From contig CAYGLV010000020.1 of assembly GCA_964351025.1 (NCBI GenBank), positions 1-37,116 on the forward strand: a stretch of 37,116 nt of DNA. Direction: 5' to 3'. Positions 1 to 7,942 of this stretch are shown piece after piece (position 1 is the stretch's first letter; each line of letters begins with the position of its first letter). The notes beneath the pieces are model-generated. The model was not told where the DNA came from. It saw nothing but the letters and a program-made list of their open reading frames with translations, and did no database searches. Position numbers and translations under genes: made by a program. This stretch comes from CAYGLV01 sp964351025. GTDB taxonomy: Bacteria > Actinomycetota > Thermoleophilia > Gaiellales > Gaiellaceae.

Positions 1-4
1 GCGC

Positions 5-478
5 TCAGACTGCTTGTTGCGCCGGGACCAGTTTGAGCTCGTCGCGAAGCTCGGCTCCGGAGACGCCCTCGCGAGCCACGACGATGATCGTGTTGCTCCC
101 AGCGACGGTGCCGAGGACGTGAGGGTGCCCGGCCTGATCCACGGCCTGGGCAAGCGCGCTCGCGTATCCCGGAGGAGTTGTGACGAGAACGATGTTTCCG
201 CTCGACTCCACCGCGAGGGCCCAGTGGCTGAAAGCGTCGGCGAAGTCGCGCAGGCTGTCACGCTCGAGCGCGGTGTCCGGCCGCGCGTACACGAGCAGCC
301 CGTTCGGCGCCCGCACCTTGACGAGGCCGAGCTCGTGGACGTCGCGCGAGACCGTCGTCTGCACGACGTCGAAGTGCTCCTCGCTGAGCGCGGCCGCAAG
401 CTCGTGCTGGGTCGAGATCGGGCGGTCGCGGATGAGCCGGAGGATCGCCCCCTGCCGCTCGCGGCGCTGGCTTGTCAT
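5..478 (-). CDS. argR: Arginine repressor ArgR
   Basis: This is a transcriptional repressor and activator of arginine genes that uses L-arginine as co-repressor. The 157 residues match the usual ArgR length of about 150-170. The N-terminal winged helix (about 1-70) carries the ArgR-type pattern QTTVSRDVHELGLVKV. The C-terminal oligomerisation and arginine-binding domain (about 85-150) contains the VLGTVAGSNTIIVV stretch. It is the last gene of argCBDR, and its ATG overlaps the argD stop codon by ATGA (475-478), so translation is probably coupled. The likely target is the ARG-box at 3279-3292 upstream of argC, which would make the operon autoregulated. The stop lies 4 bases from the window edge, so argG/argH or other genes may follow outside the window. 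Confidence 0.95.
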   Translation of the reverse strand: MTSQRRERQGAILRLIRDRPISTQHELAAALSEEHFDVVQTTVSRDVHELGLVKVRAPNGLLVYARPDTALERDSLRDFADAFSHWALAVESSGNIVLVTTPPGYASALAQAVDQAGHPHVLGTVAGSNTIIVVAREGVSGAELRDELKLVPAQQAV

Positions 479-1620
479 GCGAGCGCCTCGGCGACAATCG
501 CCAGAGCCTGCTCGACCTCGTCTGCGGTGACCGTGAGCGGCGGGGTGAGCCGGAGAACGCGCTCACCGGCCGACGTGACGAGCAGGCCGCGCTCCAGGCA
601 GGCGGCGACGACTTCGGCCGCCGGGCGGTCGAGCTCCGCGCCGACGAGCAGCCCTCGCCCGCGCGTCTCGAGCACGGACGGGAGGCCGGCGAGCCCGTCG
701 GCCAGCCGGGCGCCGCGGGCACGAACGTCGGCCAGGAGCTCGTCCGTGAGTGCGTCCAGGACGGCGTTCGCGGCGGCGCAGGCGACCGGGTTCCCGCCGA
801 AGGTGGAGGCGTGATCGCCGGGCACGAAGGCGCCGGTCGCTTCGTCGGCGACGAGGAGGCAGCCGATGGGGAGGCCGTTGGCGAGGCCCTTGGCAAGAGC
901 GACGAGCGAGGGGCGGACGCCGAGCTGCTCGAAGGCGAAGAAGCTGCCCGTGCGCCCGACCCCGGTCTGGATCTCGTCGAAGGCGAGCAGCGCGCCCGTC
1001 TCGGCCGCGAGCGCGGCGGCTGCCGCGAGGAACTCGGGCGTCGCAGCGTGGATGCCCCCCTCGCCTTGCACCGGCTCGAGGAGGATGCACGCGGGCGGCT
1101 CCCCGGCGCAGGCGGCTTGCAGGGAGTCGGTGTCGTTCAGCCGCGCGAAGGAGACGCCCGGGATGAGGGGCTCGAAGGCGGTTCGCTTGGCCGGCTGGCC
1201 GGTGACGGAGAGGGCGCCGAGCGTGCGCCCGTGGAACGAGCCCTCGAGGGCGACGAGGCCGGCTCGGCCGGTTGCCTTGCGGGCGTACTTGAGCAGCGCC
1301 TCGATCGCCTCCGCGCCGGAGTTGCAGAAGAAAGCCTCGGCGCCGCCGAAGCGGGCCGAGAGGCGCTCGGCCAGCTCGGCCATCGGGGTCGTCCAGTAGA
1401 GGTTGGAGGTGTGCCAGAGGCGGTCGAGCTGGGCGTGAGCGGCCGCGGTGACGGCGGGGTGGCTGTGCCCGAGGGCGACCACGGCGATGCCGGCGGCGAA
1501 GTCGAGGTACCGCCGCCCGTCGTCGGCCACAAGCCACGTGCCCTCGCCGCGCTCGAAGGTGACTCCCGCGCGCGCGTAAACAGGCAGGACGGGCGCGGTG
1601 GACGCGGGGTGGACGGTCAT
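475..1620 (-). CDS. argD: Acetylornithine aminotransferase ArgD
   Basis: This PLP-dependent class III transaminase converts N-acetylglutamate semialdehyde to N2-acetylornithine in arginine synthesis. It has 381 residues, normal for ArgD. Visible features are the N-terminal LDFAAGIAVVALGH block, the cofactor segment SGAEAIEALLKYARKATGR (about 101-119), FHGRTLGALS, the PLP aspartate in LLAFDEIQTGVGRTG, and the Schiff-base lysine near residue 244 in ALAKGLANGLPIG. The ATG at 1620 overlaps the argB stop as ATGA, which fixes the start although the frame stays open further upstream. The arg operon context favours ArgD over GABA or ornithine aminotransferase. The enzyme could also serve lysine synthesis (DapC role), as in other bacteria; that is family knowledge and is not shown here. 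Confidence 0.94.
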   Translation of the reverse strand: MTVHPASTAPVLPVYARAGVTFERGEGTWLVADDGRRYLDFAAGIAVVALGHSHPAVTAAAHAQLDRLWHTSNLYWTTPMAELAERLSARFGGAEAFFCNSGAEAIEALLKYARKATGRAGLVALEGSFHGRTLGALSVTGQPAKRTAFEPLIPGVSFARLNDTDSLQAACAGEPPACILLEPVQGEGGIHAATPEFLAAAAALAAETGALLAFDEIQTGVGRTGSFFAFEQLGVRPSLVALAKGLANGLPIGCLLVADEATGAFVPGDHASTFGGNPVACAAANAVLDALTDELLADVRARGARLADGLAGLPSVLETRGRGLLVGAELDRPAAEVVAACLERGLLVTSAGERVLRLTPPLTVTADEVEQALAIVAEALA

Positions 1621-2285
1621 GGCGCCACCACGGTCTCGCCGATCTCCGCCCGCATGCCGAGGCGGGCCGCCTGGACCGCCGCGCGCAGCTTGGGCACGAT
1701 CCCGCCGTTGAACGTCCCGGCGTCGAGGAGGCGCTCGGCGTCGTCGGCGCTGATCGACGAGACGACGCCGCCGTCGAGCAGGAGCCCCGGCACGTCGGTC
1801 ACGAACAGGATCCGGTCGGCCGCGAGGCCGGCGGCCAGGGCGACAGCCGTTTCGTCGGCGTTGACGTTGAGCGGCCCTGCGGCCAGCGGGGCGACGACCG
1901 GGATGCTGCCCGCTTCGAGCGCGTCGAGAACAGGCGCGGGCCGGCTCGGCAGCGGATCGCCGACGAGGCCGAGCTCGGGGATCTGGACGGCCTCGACTCC
2001 GATCTCGTCGCCCATCAGCCCGACGGCGAGGGGGCCGATGGCGGCGCAAAGGGCGGCGTTCACCTCGGCGAGGGACTCGCGCACGACCTCGAGGGCGGCG
2101 GCGTGGGTGACGCGCCGCCCCTCGACGAAGGTGACCTCGAGACCCCGCCGCTCCATCTCGGCGGAGATCTGCGGCCCGGCGCCGTGAACGACACAGACCT
2201 CGTGCCCCTCTCGGTGGAGGGCGAGAACGTGGGCGGCCCCCTGCTCGGCGACGGCGCCTCCGACCTTGAGCACGAGCCTGCTCAT
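1617..2285 (-). CDS. argB: Acetylglutamate kinase ArgB (short form)
   Basis: This amino-acid kinase-fold enzyme phosphorylates N-acetylglutamate, the second step of arginine synthesis. It has only 222 residues, while most ArgB proteins have about 250-300. The family landmarks are present: LVLKVGG with the first catalytic lysine at residue 7, the glycine loop VVHGAGPQIS, GRRVTH, the NVNADETAVALA block, FVTDVPGLL, and GGIVPKLRAA with the second lysine. The shortness comes from a trimmed N-terminus and shorter loops, not from a broken frame. The ATG at 2285 overlaps the argC stop by ATGA, so this start is well supported. A LysW-dependent aminoadipate/glutamate kinase is an alternative, but no lysW-like gene is seen and the neighbouring ArgC is of the ordinary bacterial type. 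Confidence 0.9.
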   Translation of the reverse strand: MSRLVLKVGGAVAEQGAAHVLALHREGHEVCVVHGAGPQISAEMERRGLEVTFVEGRRVTHAAALEVVRESLAEVNAALCAAIGPLAVGLMGDEIGVEAVQIPELGLVGDPLPSRPAPVLDALEAGSIPVVAPLAAGPLNVNADETAVALAAGLAADRILFVTDVPGLLLDGGVVSSISADDAERLLDAGTFNGGIVPKLRAAVQAARLGMRAEIGETVVAP

Positions 2286-3274
2286 ACGAGGAGCTCCGCC
2301 AGGCGCAAGCCCGCCGTCTCCGGGTGGCCGAGGGCGAGGTTCGCGTTCTGGACCGCCTGGCCGGCGGCACCCTTGCCGAGGTTGTCGATGGCGCAGACGA
2401 CGATCGCGCGGCCCGTGGCCCGGTCCTCGAAGAACCCGATCTCGGCGGCGTCCGTTCCGTGCACGCGCGTGATGTCGGGGACGGCGCCTTCCGGCAGGAC
2501 GGTCACGGCCGGCGAGTTCGCGTACCGCGCCTCCAGCCGCTCGCGCAGCGTGTCCTCGGTGGGAACGACGTAGCAGGTGGCGATGAGGCCGCGGCGGAGG
2601 GGGACGAGATGCGGCACGAAGCAGACGGGGAAGCCGAGGGCCAGCTCGATCTCGGGGGCGTGCTGGTGGCTGCCGATCCGGTAGGGCGTGACGTTCTCGA
2701 GGACGGCGGCAGCGTGTGAGCTCGACTTCAGCGTCCGTCCGGCTCCCGAGACGCCCGACTTGGCGTCGACGACGACACCCGTTCGATCGACGGCGTCGGC
2801 GATCGGGAGGAGGGCGAGGAGAGCCGCGGTCGCGTAGCAGCCGGGGTTGGCGATCAGGCGGCCGGAGGGCGGCGCGAGCTCGGGGATCGCGTAACACCAC
2901 TCGCCGAGCTCCGCGGGACGCGGGTGAGCGAAGCCGTACCACTCCTCGTAGCCCGCCGGGTTCTGCAGCCGGTGAGCGCCGGAGAGATCGACGACGACGC
3001 CCGTCTCGGGCGGGACGAACGCGGCAGCCTCCTCGTGCCCGAAGCAGAGGAAGACGAGGTCGGCGCCGCCCGCCAGGGCCTCGTCGTTCGTGACGAAGCC
3101 CGGCACGGGCTTGCCGCCGCTCCGGCCGAGGCGCGGGTCGAGGGCGCTCGCCGGCTTGCCGGCGAGCGAGTCGGAGCCGAGGTGGAGGAGCTCGAGCGTC
3201 GGGTGGGAGAGGACGCGGTCGAGAGTCTCCTGGCCGGAGAAGCCTGACGCGCCCAGGATCGTCGTGTATGCCAT
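2282..3274 (-). CDS. argC: N-acetyl-gamma-glutamyl-phosphate reductase ArgC
   Basis: This NADPH-dependent enzyme reduces N-acetylglutamyl-phosphate to the semialdehyde. The 330-residue product begins with the dinucleotide-binding ILGASGFSGQETLDRVLSH, has the catalytic cysteine in LIANPGCYATAALLAL, then VDAKSGVSGAGR, the HQHAPEIE substrate motif, and a C-terminal DNLGKGAAGQAVQN. The chosen ATG at 3274 encodes MAYTTILG. An in-frame ATG three codons upstream (3283) lies inside the ARG-box palindrome and is less likely. No Shine-Dalgarno is visible, and the -10 box ends only 10 nt before the ATG, so the mRNA probably has almost no leader. First gene of argCBDR. No argJ follows, unlike the argCJB order of many actinobacteria. 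Confidence 0.94.
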   Translation of the reverse strand: MAYTTILGASGFSGQETLDRVLSHPTLELLHLGSDSLAGKPASALDPRLGRSGGKPVPGFVTNDEALAGGADLVFLCFGHEEAAAFVPPETGVVVDLSGAHRLQNPAGYEEWYGFAHPRPAELGEWCYAIPELAPPSGRLIANPGCYATAALLALLPIADAVDRTGVVVDAKSGVSGAGRTLKSSSHAAAVLENVTPYRIGSHQHAPEIELALGFPVCFVPHLVPLRRGLIATCYVVPTEDTLRERLEARYANSPAVTVLPEGAVPDITRVHGTDAAEIGFFEDRATGRAIVVCAIDNLGKGAAGQAVQNANLALGHPETAGLRLAELLV

Positions 3275-3278
3275 TTGC

Positions 3279-3292
3279 TGCATGATTATGCA
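3279..3292 (-). promoter_or_regulatory. ARG-box operator overlapping the argC -10 box
   Basis: A perfect palindrome TGCAT-GATT-ATGCA lies immediately upstream of argC. It resembles known ArgR operators, which are AT-rich imperfect palindromes of the TGCATAnnnATGCA kind. Read on the minus strand it contains CATAAT (3290 to 3285), with TTGCGC 17 bp further upstream, which fits a -35/-10 pair. Bound ArgR would therefore sit directly on the -10 element and the start site. argR is the last gene of this operon, so the loop is likely self-contained. Confidence 0.8.
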
Positions 3293-3325
3293 CTCACGGT
3301 GGCCGCGGCGCAATTCCGCCGACGG

Positions 3326-5017
3326 CTACCAGCCGAACCAGCGCGCGCGCCGATTACGGGAGACGAGAAAGCCGAGCGCCCAACCGGCTGCGAGGAGCAG
3401 GCCGATGACGTACGCCCACCCCCAGCCCTTCCAGGCTGCGACGGTCAGCACGCCGCCGGTAGCGACCACGTAGGCGAGCATCGGCTCGAAACGGGCCCAG
3501 CGCCCGTCGGCGCCGAGCGGGTCGATCTCGACCGAGCGCCGCGCCGGGAGGAGGCCGTCCCGCCACCGCCGGTAGTAGTAGATCGGGATCCCCGCGAGCA
3601 CGATCAGCCAGCCGAGGGCGACCGAGCTCCAGCCCCAGGAGGGCGCTCCGACGAAGACCAGGACGAGGTTGACCGCCGCGAGAGCGACGCCGAGCCGGAT
3701 CATCGCCGCCGGGGCCCGATAGGGCCGCTCGGCGCCCGCGGCGTCTTTCCGCAGGAGGTAGCCGGTCACAGGGTTCAGCGTGTGGAAGGTCACGTAGCCG
3801 ATCGCAGCGGCCGCGATGATCGAGTTGACGTTGCCGAGCAGCATCAGGATCAGGTTGAAGCCGACGGCGAAGGCCATCGCGTGCGCCGGAACACCGTTCC
3901 TGCTCACCCCCTGGAGGAAGCGGAACGTCCAGCCGTCTTTCGACGCTTGATACAGGGTCCGCGCGCAGCCGAGAACCGCGGTGTTCACGCTCAGCAGCAG
4001 GGCAACGAGCAGCAGCCCGATCAGGAGCCCACCCGCCGGGCCGAAGACGCTATTCGCGAGCGGCACGAGCGCAGTCGCGGGATCCTCCCGGATCTGATCG
4101 CCGCCGACGACCGAGTAGAGGACGAAAGGCCCGACTCCGTAGAAGAAGAGACACAGGCCGCCGGCAGCGAAGATCGCCCGTGGCGCGTCCCGCTGCGGGT
4201 TGCGGAACTCGGCCGTGTAGGCCACCGCCGTCTCGAAGCCATAGGCGCTCCAGCCGGCTATGAAGAGGCCGGCGCAGATGAGCTTGAAGGTGGCCCAGCT
4301 CCACCACGCGTGACCCGGCACACCGAACGGGTCGAGCAGCGCGAGGTCCAGCTTGCCCTGGAAGATCGGAACGACGAACAGCAGCGCGAGCGGGACGAGC
4401 GAGGTGACCGCCAGGACGCGCTGCGTCCACGCGCTCTGCCGGATTCCGAAGCGGTTGAGCCAGAAGAGGCCGACGAGGATCGCGGCGCCGACGACGTAGG
4501 CGAAGTTGACGTGGATGCCCAACTCCGTCGTCGGCGACCAGTCGAGAGACCAGGTCTGCCCCGGCGCCCACCGGCGCTGGATGTACTGGCCCATCAGCAG
4601 CACGCCGGTCGCCTGAACTGCCGACCAGCCGAACCAGTAGGCCCAGATGTTGAGCGGCGCGATCGCCGGGAAATACCGCTTCCAGGCCTGCGCGCCGAAG
4701 ACCGGCGGCCCGCCGGACTTCTCCGGGAACATGCCCGCGAGCTCGGCGTAGGTGAACGCCAGGCCGAGTCCGATCAGCACCGACAGGATCCACACGAGCC
4801 CCGAGACCGGTCCGACGAGCAGGGCGACGAAGCCGATCGAGAAGACGAGCAGCGCCGGCACGCCCGAGGCGATCCAGAATGCGTCGGTCCAGCGGAGCGC
4901 GCGAACGAGCGTAGCGTCGGCGTCTGCGGCCGGGCGTCCGCCCGGTATCCCTCTCTCTTCCTCCAATGGCCCCTTCCTGGCTCGCGCGATTGTCCCGGTG
5001 GACCTGCCGGTGGGCAA
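3326..5017 (-). CDS. APC-superfamily amino acid permease
   Basis: This is an integral membrane transporter of the amino acid-polyamine-organocation superfamily, of about 563 residues with some 12-14 hydrophobic segments. The first segment has the APC-like unwound-helix region WIASGVPALLVFSIGF, followed by FTYAELAGMFPEKSGGPPV, which matches the TM1/TM2-3 pattern of the family. GWSAYGFETAVAYTAEFRNP is the typical TM6 and following loop. The N-terminal 30-40 residues are polar. The start is uncertain: the ATG at 5017 is used here, and a TTG about 19 codons further in is possible. It lies 51 bp upstream of argC on the same strand, so read-through into the arg operon is possible, but the ARG-box promoter lies between them. 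The substrate cannot be read from the sequence; an amino acid or amine is inferred from family and neighbours. Confidence 0.85.
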   Translation of the reverse strand: MPTGRSTGTIARARKGPLEEERGIPGGRPAADADATLVRALRWTDAFWIASGVPALLVFSIGFVALLVGPVSGLVWILSVLIGLGLAFTYAELAGMFPEKSGGPPVFGAQAWKRYFPAIAPLNIWAYWFGWSAVQATGVLLMGQYIQRRWAPGQTWSLDWSPTTELGIHVNFAYVVGAAILVGLFWLNRFGIRQSAWTQRVLAVTSLVPLALLFVVPIFQGKLDLALLDPFGVPGHAWWSWATFKLICAGLFIAGWSAYGFETAVAYTAEFRNPQRDAPRAIFAAGGLCLFFYGVGPFVLYSVVGGDQIREDPATALVPLANSVFGPAGGLLIGLLLVALLLSVNTAVLGCARTLYQASKDGWTFRFLQGVSRNGVPAHAMAFAVGFNLILMLLGNVNSIIAAAAIGYVTFHTLNPVTGYLLRKDAAGAERPYRAPAAMIRLGVALAAVNLVLVFVGAPSWGWSSVALGWLIVLAGIPIYYYRRWRDGLLPARRSVEIDPLGADGRWARFEPMLAYVVATGGVLTVAAWKGWGWAYVIGLLLAAGWALGFLVSRNRRARWFGW

Positions 5018-5146
5018 GGCCGACCTGAATCAGGCCCAAGCCCCGTTTCCGAGCGTCTGGTGCAATTCGGGGAGTTCGCGGATGCGCTTTTTCTCGATCG
5101 GTGTCACGATGACGATGTCCGGCTTGACGACTCGAGGAGGATCGAG

Positions 5147-5383
5147 ATGAACGTCGCCGAGGACATCAGGGAGGCCCGCGAGGCGCTTGCCTCGGGCCAC
5201 CCGCTGAAGGCTTCGCGCCTTCTGAACCACGCCGTGTTCGAGACCCTCGACCCCGAGGTCCTGGGGGAGATCCACATGCTCGCGAGCCAGGGTCACGACC
5301 AGGTGGGTCATATCCGCCAGCGTGTGCTCTGGGACCACATCCTCGCGATGTCTGAGCTCCGTGGAGGGAGGCCGCAGGGCTAG
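5147..5383 (+). CDS. Small hypothetical protein, 78 aa
   Basis: This is not a family I recognise. The 78-residue product is charged and probably all-helical, with no membrane segment or signal. It begins MNVAEDIREAREAL and has HPLKASRLLNHAVFETLD and HMLASQGHDQVGHIRQRVLW segments. The start is well supported by a strong Shine-Dalgarno GAGGAGG (5134-5140), 6 nt before the ATG. A long hairpin with a T-rich tail follows closely, so it looks like a complete monocistronic unit. It is divergent from the APC permease and upstream of the polyamine-type operon. The helical, histidine-containing middle might be a protein-interaction module, but no function can be assigned. Confidence 0.65.
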   Translation: MNVAEDIREAREALASGHPLKASRLLNHAVFETLDPEVLGEIHMLASQGHDQVGHIRQRVLWDHILAMSELRGGRPQG

Positions 5384-5395
5384 GCGGACGCGAAG

Positions 5396-5450
5396 CGGCC
5401 GCTCCTCTCGAGGCCGGCGCCTCGTTGGGACCGCCTCGGAGGAGCGGCCG
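5396..5450 (+). terminator. Rho-independent-type terminator
   Basis: Arms CGGCCGCTCCTC (5396-5407) and GAGGAGCGGCCG (5439-5450) form a perfect 12-bp stem. The 31-nt loop itself contains a smaller hairpin (CGAGGC/GCCTCG, 5409-5424). TGTTTTC follows directly. It lies 12 bp after the stop of the small gene at 5147-5383 and insulates the aminotransferase/ABC operon promoter at 5578. Confidence 0.8.
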
Positions 5451-5577
5451 TGTTTTCGACGCCAGGGCCAAAGGCGCTCTCCCGCAGCGCCGCTGAACGC
5501 GAGCACGGGCCCGGCGGCGACGGGTTGCGTCCGACGCCGTGTCGAAGCGCGGCCGGGCGCGGCCGACCCGCCGTCCA

Positions 5578-5607
5578 TTGCACCCGAGGCCCGTGGGGCA
5601 CCATAAT
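5578..5607 (+). promoter_or_regulatory. Promoter of the aminotransferase/ABC operon (leaderless GTG)
   Basis: TTGCAC (5578-5583) and CATAAT (5602-5607) are separated by 18 bp and resemble a housekeeping sigma-70 promoter. The GTG at 5614 begins 6 nt after the -10 box, so transcription would start at or next to the start codon and give a leaderless mRNA. This decides the start of the following gene. Confidence 0.7.
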
Positions 5608-5613
5608 CGCTGC

Positions 5614-6897
5614 GTGCCCGTGCGGGAACAGAGCAGCGTGGACCTTGTCGTGGCGGCACGCGAGCGCTATGTCGCCCGAGGAGTCTCGACTCCCCGGCTC
5701 GTCGTGGCACGCGCGAGCGGCGCCCGCATCGAGGACGTGGACGGCCGGAGCTACCTCGACTTCGCCGGTGGCATCGGCTGCCAGAACATGGGTCACGGCT
5801 TCGGCCCCGTCGTCGCCGCCGTCCACGAGCAGGTGGACCTCTACCTGCACCAGTGCTTCATGGTCGGTATCTACGAGCCCTACGTCGAGGTCTGCCGCCG
5901 GCTCGCCGAGCTTTCGCCGTGCGCGGGTCGTGACCAGAAGAGCATCCTCGTCAACTCCGGTGCCGAGGCGGTCGAGAACGCGGTCAAGATCGCGCGTGTG
6001 GCCACCGGCCGGCCCGCCGTCGTGGTCTTCGACAACGCCTTCCACGGCCGCACGCTGCTGACGATGACGATGACGAGCAAGGTGCGGCCCTACAAGCACG
6101 GCTTCGGCCCGTTCGCGCCGGAGGTCTACCGGACGCCCGCGCCCTACCCCTACCGCGGAATCTCCTCGGACGACGCGATCGGAGGCCTGAAGCGGCTGTT
6201 CAAGGGCGACGTGGACCCCGAGTCGGTTGCCTGCGTCGTGCTCGAGCCGGTGCAGGGCGAGGGCGGCTTTGTCGCTATGCCGCCGGACTTCCCCGCGCGC
6301 CTGGCCGAGCTCTGCGCCCTGAACGGGATCCTCTACGTGGACGACGAGGTGCAGTCCGGCGTCGGGCGCACGGGGCCCGTGTGGGCGATCGAGCACTACG
6401 ACGGCGTTGCGCCCGACCTGCTCGTCTCGGGCAAGTCCCTCGGCGGCGGCCTGCCGCTCGCCGCAGTGACCGGCCGGGCCGAGCTGCTGGACGCACCCGG
6501 GCCTGGCGGGCTCGGGGGCACCTTCGGAGGCAATCCCGTCTCCTGCGCGGCGGCCGTCGCCGTGCTCGACACGGTGGGGGACCCGCACTTTCGCGCAGCC
6601 TCGAACGAGCTCGGAACGGCGATGCGCGCCCGTCTCGACGCGCTCGCTGCGCGCCGCCCTGAGATCGGCGACGTGCGCGGCCTCGGTCCGATGCTGGCCT
6701 TCGAGCTCACCGAGCAGAGCCCCGACCTCGCGGGCCGCGTCGTCGCCGCGGCGTTCGACCGCGGCCTGCTGCTCCTCTCGTGCGGGCTCTACGGCAACGT
6801 GATCAGGCTGCTGTGTCCGTTGACCGTCACCGGCGAGGAGCTCGAGCAGGGATTCGCGATCGTGGAGGAGGCGCTTGCAGACGCTGCCGCAGCGTAG
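5614..6897 (+). CDS. Class III aminotransferase (4-aminobutyrate/putrescine type)
   Basis: This PLP enzyme moves an amino group from an omega-amine, such as GABA or putrescine, to a keto acid. With the GTG at 5614 the product has 427 residues, normal for GabT. Motifs: YLDFAGGIGCQNMGHG, SGAEAVENAVKIARVATGR, FHGRTLLTMTMTSK, the DDEVQSGVGRTG aspartate, and the PLP lysine near residue 274 in SGKSLGGGLPL. The frame is open upstream to 5539, but the promoter lies inside that extension, so the shorter start is preferred. It is the first gene of an operon with a PotADBC-type transporter and overlaps the ATPase gene by 23 nt. That pairing suggests catabolism of the imported amine. The GABA versus putrescine assignment is inferred. 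Confidence 0.88.
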   Translation: MPVREQSSVDLVVAARERYVARGVSTPRLVVARASGARIEDVDGRSYLDFAGGIGCQNMGHGFGPVVAAVHEQVDLYLHQCFMVGIYEPYVEVCRRLAELSPCAGRDQKSILVNSGAEAVENAVKIARVATGRPAVVVFDNAFHGRTLLTMTMTSKVRPYKHGFGPFAPEVYRTPAPYPYRGISSDDAIGGLKRLFKGDVDPESVACVVLEPVQGEGGFVAMPPDFPARLAELCALNGILYVDDEVQSGVGRTGPVWAIEHYDGVAPDLLVSGKSLGGGLPLAAVTGRAELLDAPGPGGLGGTFGGNPVSCAAAVAVLDTVGDPHFRAASNELGTAMRARLDALAARRPEIGDVRGLGPMLAFELTEQSPDLAGRVVAAAFDRGLLLLSCGLYGNVIRLLCPLTVTGEELEQGFAIVEEALADAAAA

Positions 6898-7942
6898 TCC
6901 GGCGCCCGAGCCGTCGGCCGCTGCCGGGCCGCCCGACATCCGCGTCCAGGGGCTGCACAAGCATTTCGGCGACGTTCCCGCCGTGGACGGCGTGGACCTC
7001 GAGATCGCGCGCGGCGAATTCTTCACGATGCTCGGGCCCTCAGGCTCGGGGAAGACGACCACGCTGCGCCTGATCGCCGGCTTCGAGCGCCCCGACAGCG
7101 GCACGATCGAGCTGGCCGGCCGCGACGTCTCCGCGCTCCCGCCCTACGAGCGCGACGTGAACACGGTCTTCCAGGACTACGCGCTCTTCCCGCACATGAC
7201 CGTGCTGGAGAACGTCGAGTATGGCCTGCGCGTGAAGAAGGTCGGCAAAGCCGAACGCCGCCTCCGCGCAGAGGAGGCCCTCGAGATGGTTCAGCTCCCC
7301 GAGTACGGCGCGCGGAAGCCCTCGCAGCTCTCGGGTGGCCAGCGCCAGCGGGTCGCCCTCGCGCGCGCCATCGTCAACCGGCCGCAGGTGCTCCTGCTCG
7401 ATGAGCCGCTCGGTGCGCTCGATCTCAAGCTCCGCCAGGAGATGCAGCTCGAGCTGAAGCTGATCCAGCGGGAGGTCGGGATCACATTCGTCTACGTAAC
7501 GCACGACCAGGAGGAGGCGCTCACGATGAGCGACCGCCTCGCGGTCTTCAACCACGGCCGGATCGAACAGGTCGGGAGCCCGGCCGAGGTGTACGAGCAT
7601 CCCGCGAACGAGTTCATCGCCGGCTTCGTCGGCGTCTCGAACGTGCTCGAGCGGGCTGGCCGGCGGTTCACCGTACGGCCGGAGAAGGTGCACATGCTCG
7701 CCGATGATGGGACGCCCGAACGGGGCGCGCACGTGGAGGAAGGCCGCATCGCGAGCGTCGTCTACATCGGCATGATCACTCGCTACCACGTTGCTCTCGA
7801 CGCGGGCGGCGAGCTGATGGTGGTGAGCCAGAACCTCGAGGTCACGTCCACCGAGGCGCTGGCGCAACAGGGACGGCGTGTGCGGCTGCAATGGCGGCCG
7901 GAGCACACGTCCACAATCGAGATGGGGAGGAGCACCGAATGA
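6875..7942 (+). CDS. potA: ABC transporter ATPase, PotA-like
   Basis: This is the ATP-hydrolysing subunit of a spermidine/putrescine-type importer. It has 355 residues from a TTG start at 6875, preceded by GGAGGAG (6863-6869) inside the end of the aminotransferase gene. Walker A is GPSGSGKTTT, the Q-loop is VFQDYALFPHMTV, the signature is LSGGQRQRVALARA, Walker B is LLLDEPLGALDLKLR, and the switch histidine is in VTHDQEEALTMSD. After about residue 240 a regulatory TOBE-type domain follows, with FTVRPEKVHM and a second strand-rich half. Its stop overlaps the ATG of the binding-protein gene by ATGA (7939-7942). Confidence 0.92.
   Translation: MQTLPQRSPAPEPSAAAGPPDIRVQGLHKHFGDVPAVDGVDLEIARGEFFTMLGPSGSGKTTTLRLIAGFERPDSGTIELAGRDVSALPPYERDVNTVFQDYALFPHMTVLENVEYGLRVKKVGKAERRLRAEEALEMVQLPEYGARKPSQLSGGQRQRVALARAIVNRPQVLLLDEPLGALDLKLRQEMQLELKLIQREVGITFVYVTHDQEEALTMSDRLAVFNHGRIEQVGSPAEVYEHPANEFIAGFVGVSNVLERAGRRFTVRPEKVHMLADDGTPERGAHVEEGRIASVVYIGMITRYHVALDAGGELMVVSQNLEVTSTEALAQQGRRVRLQWRPEHTSTIEMGRSTE

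Noticed and set aside
258..896. Antisense Arg/Pro/Ser-rich frames over the arg genes and many similar frames elsewhere.
   Set aside because: They have shadow composition, no domains and no start signals, and overlap well-identified genes.
5030..5140. A minus-strand segment reading KPDIVIVTPIEKKRIRELPEL before the APC permease, which looks protein-like.
   Set aside because: No start codon with a ribosome site or -10 box is found in frame, and the plus-strand small gene with a strong Shine-Dalgarno overlaps the same area. It could be a decayed fragment, but evidence is too weak.
5380..7104. A 574-residue minus-strand frame over the aminotransferase.
   Set aside because: It is antisense to a clear class III aminotransferase and contains no recognisable domain.
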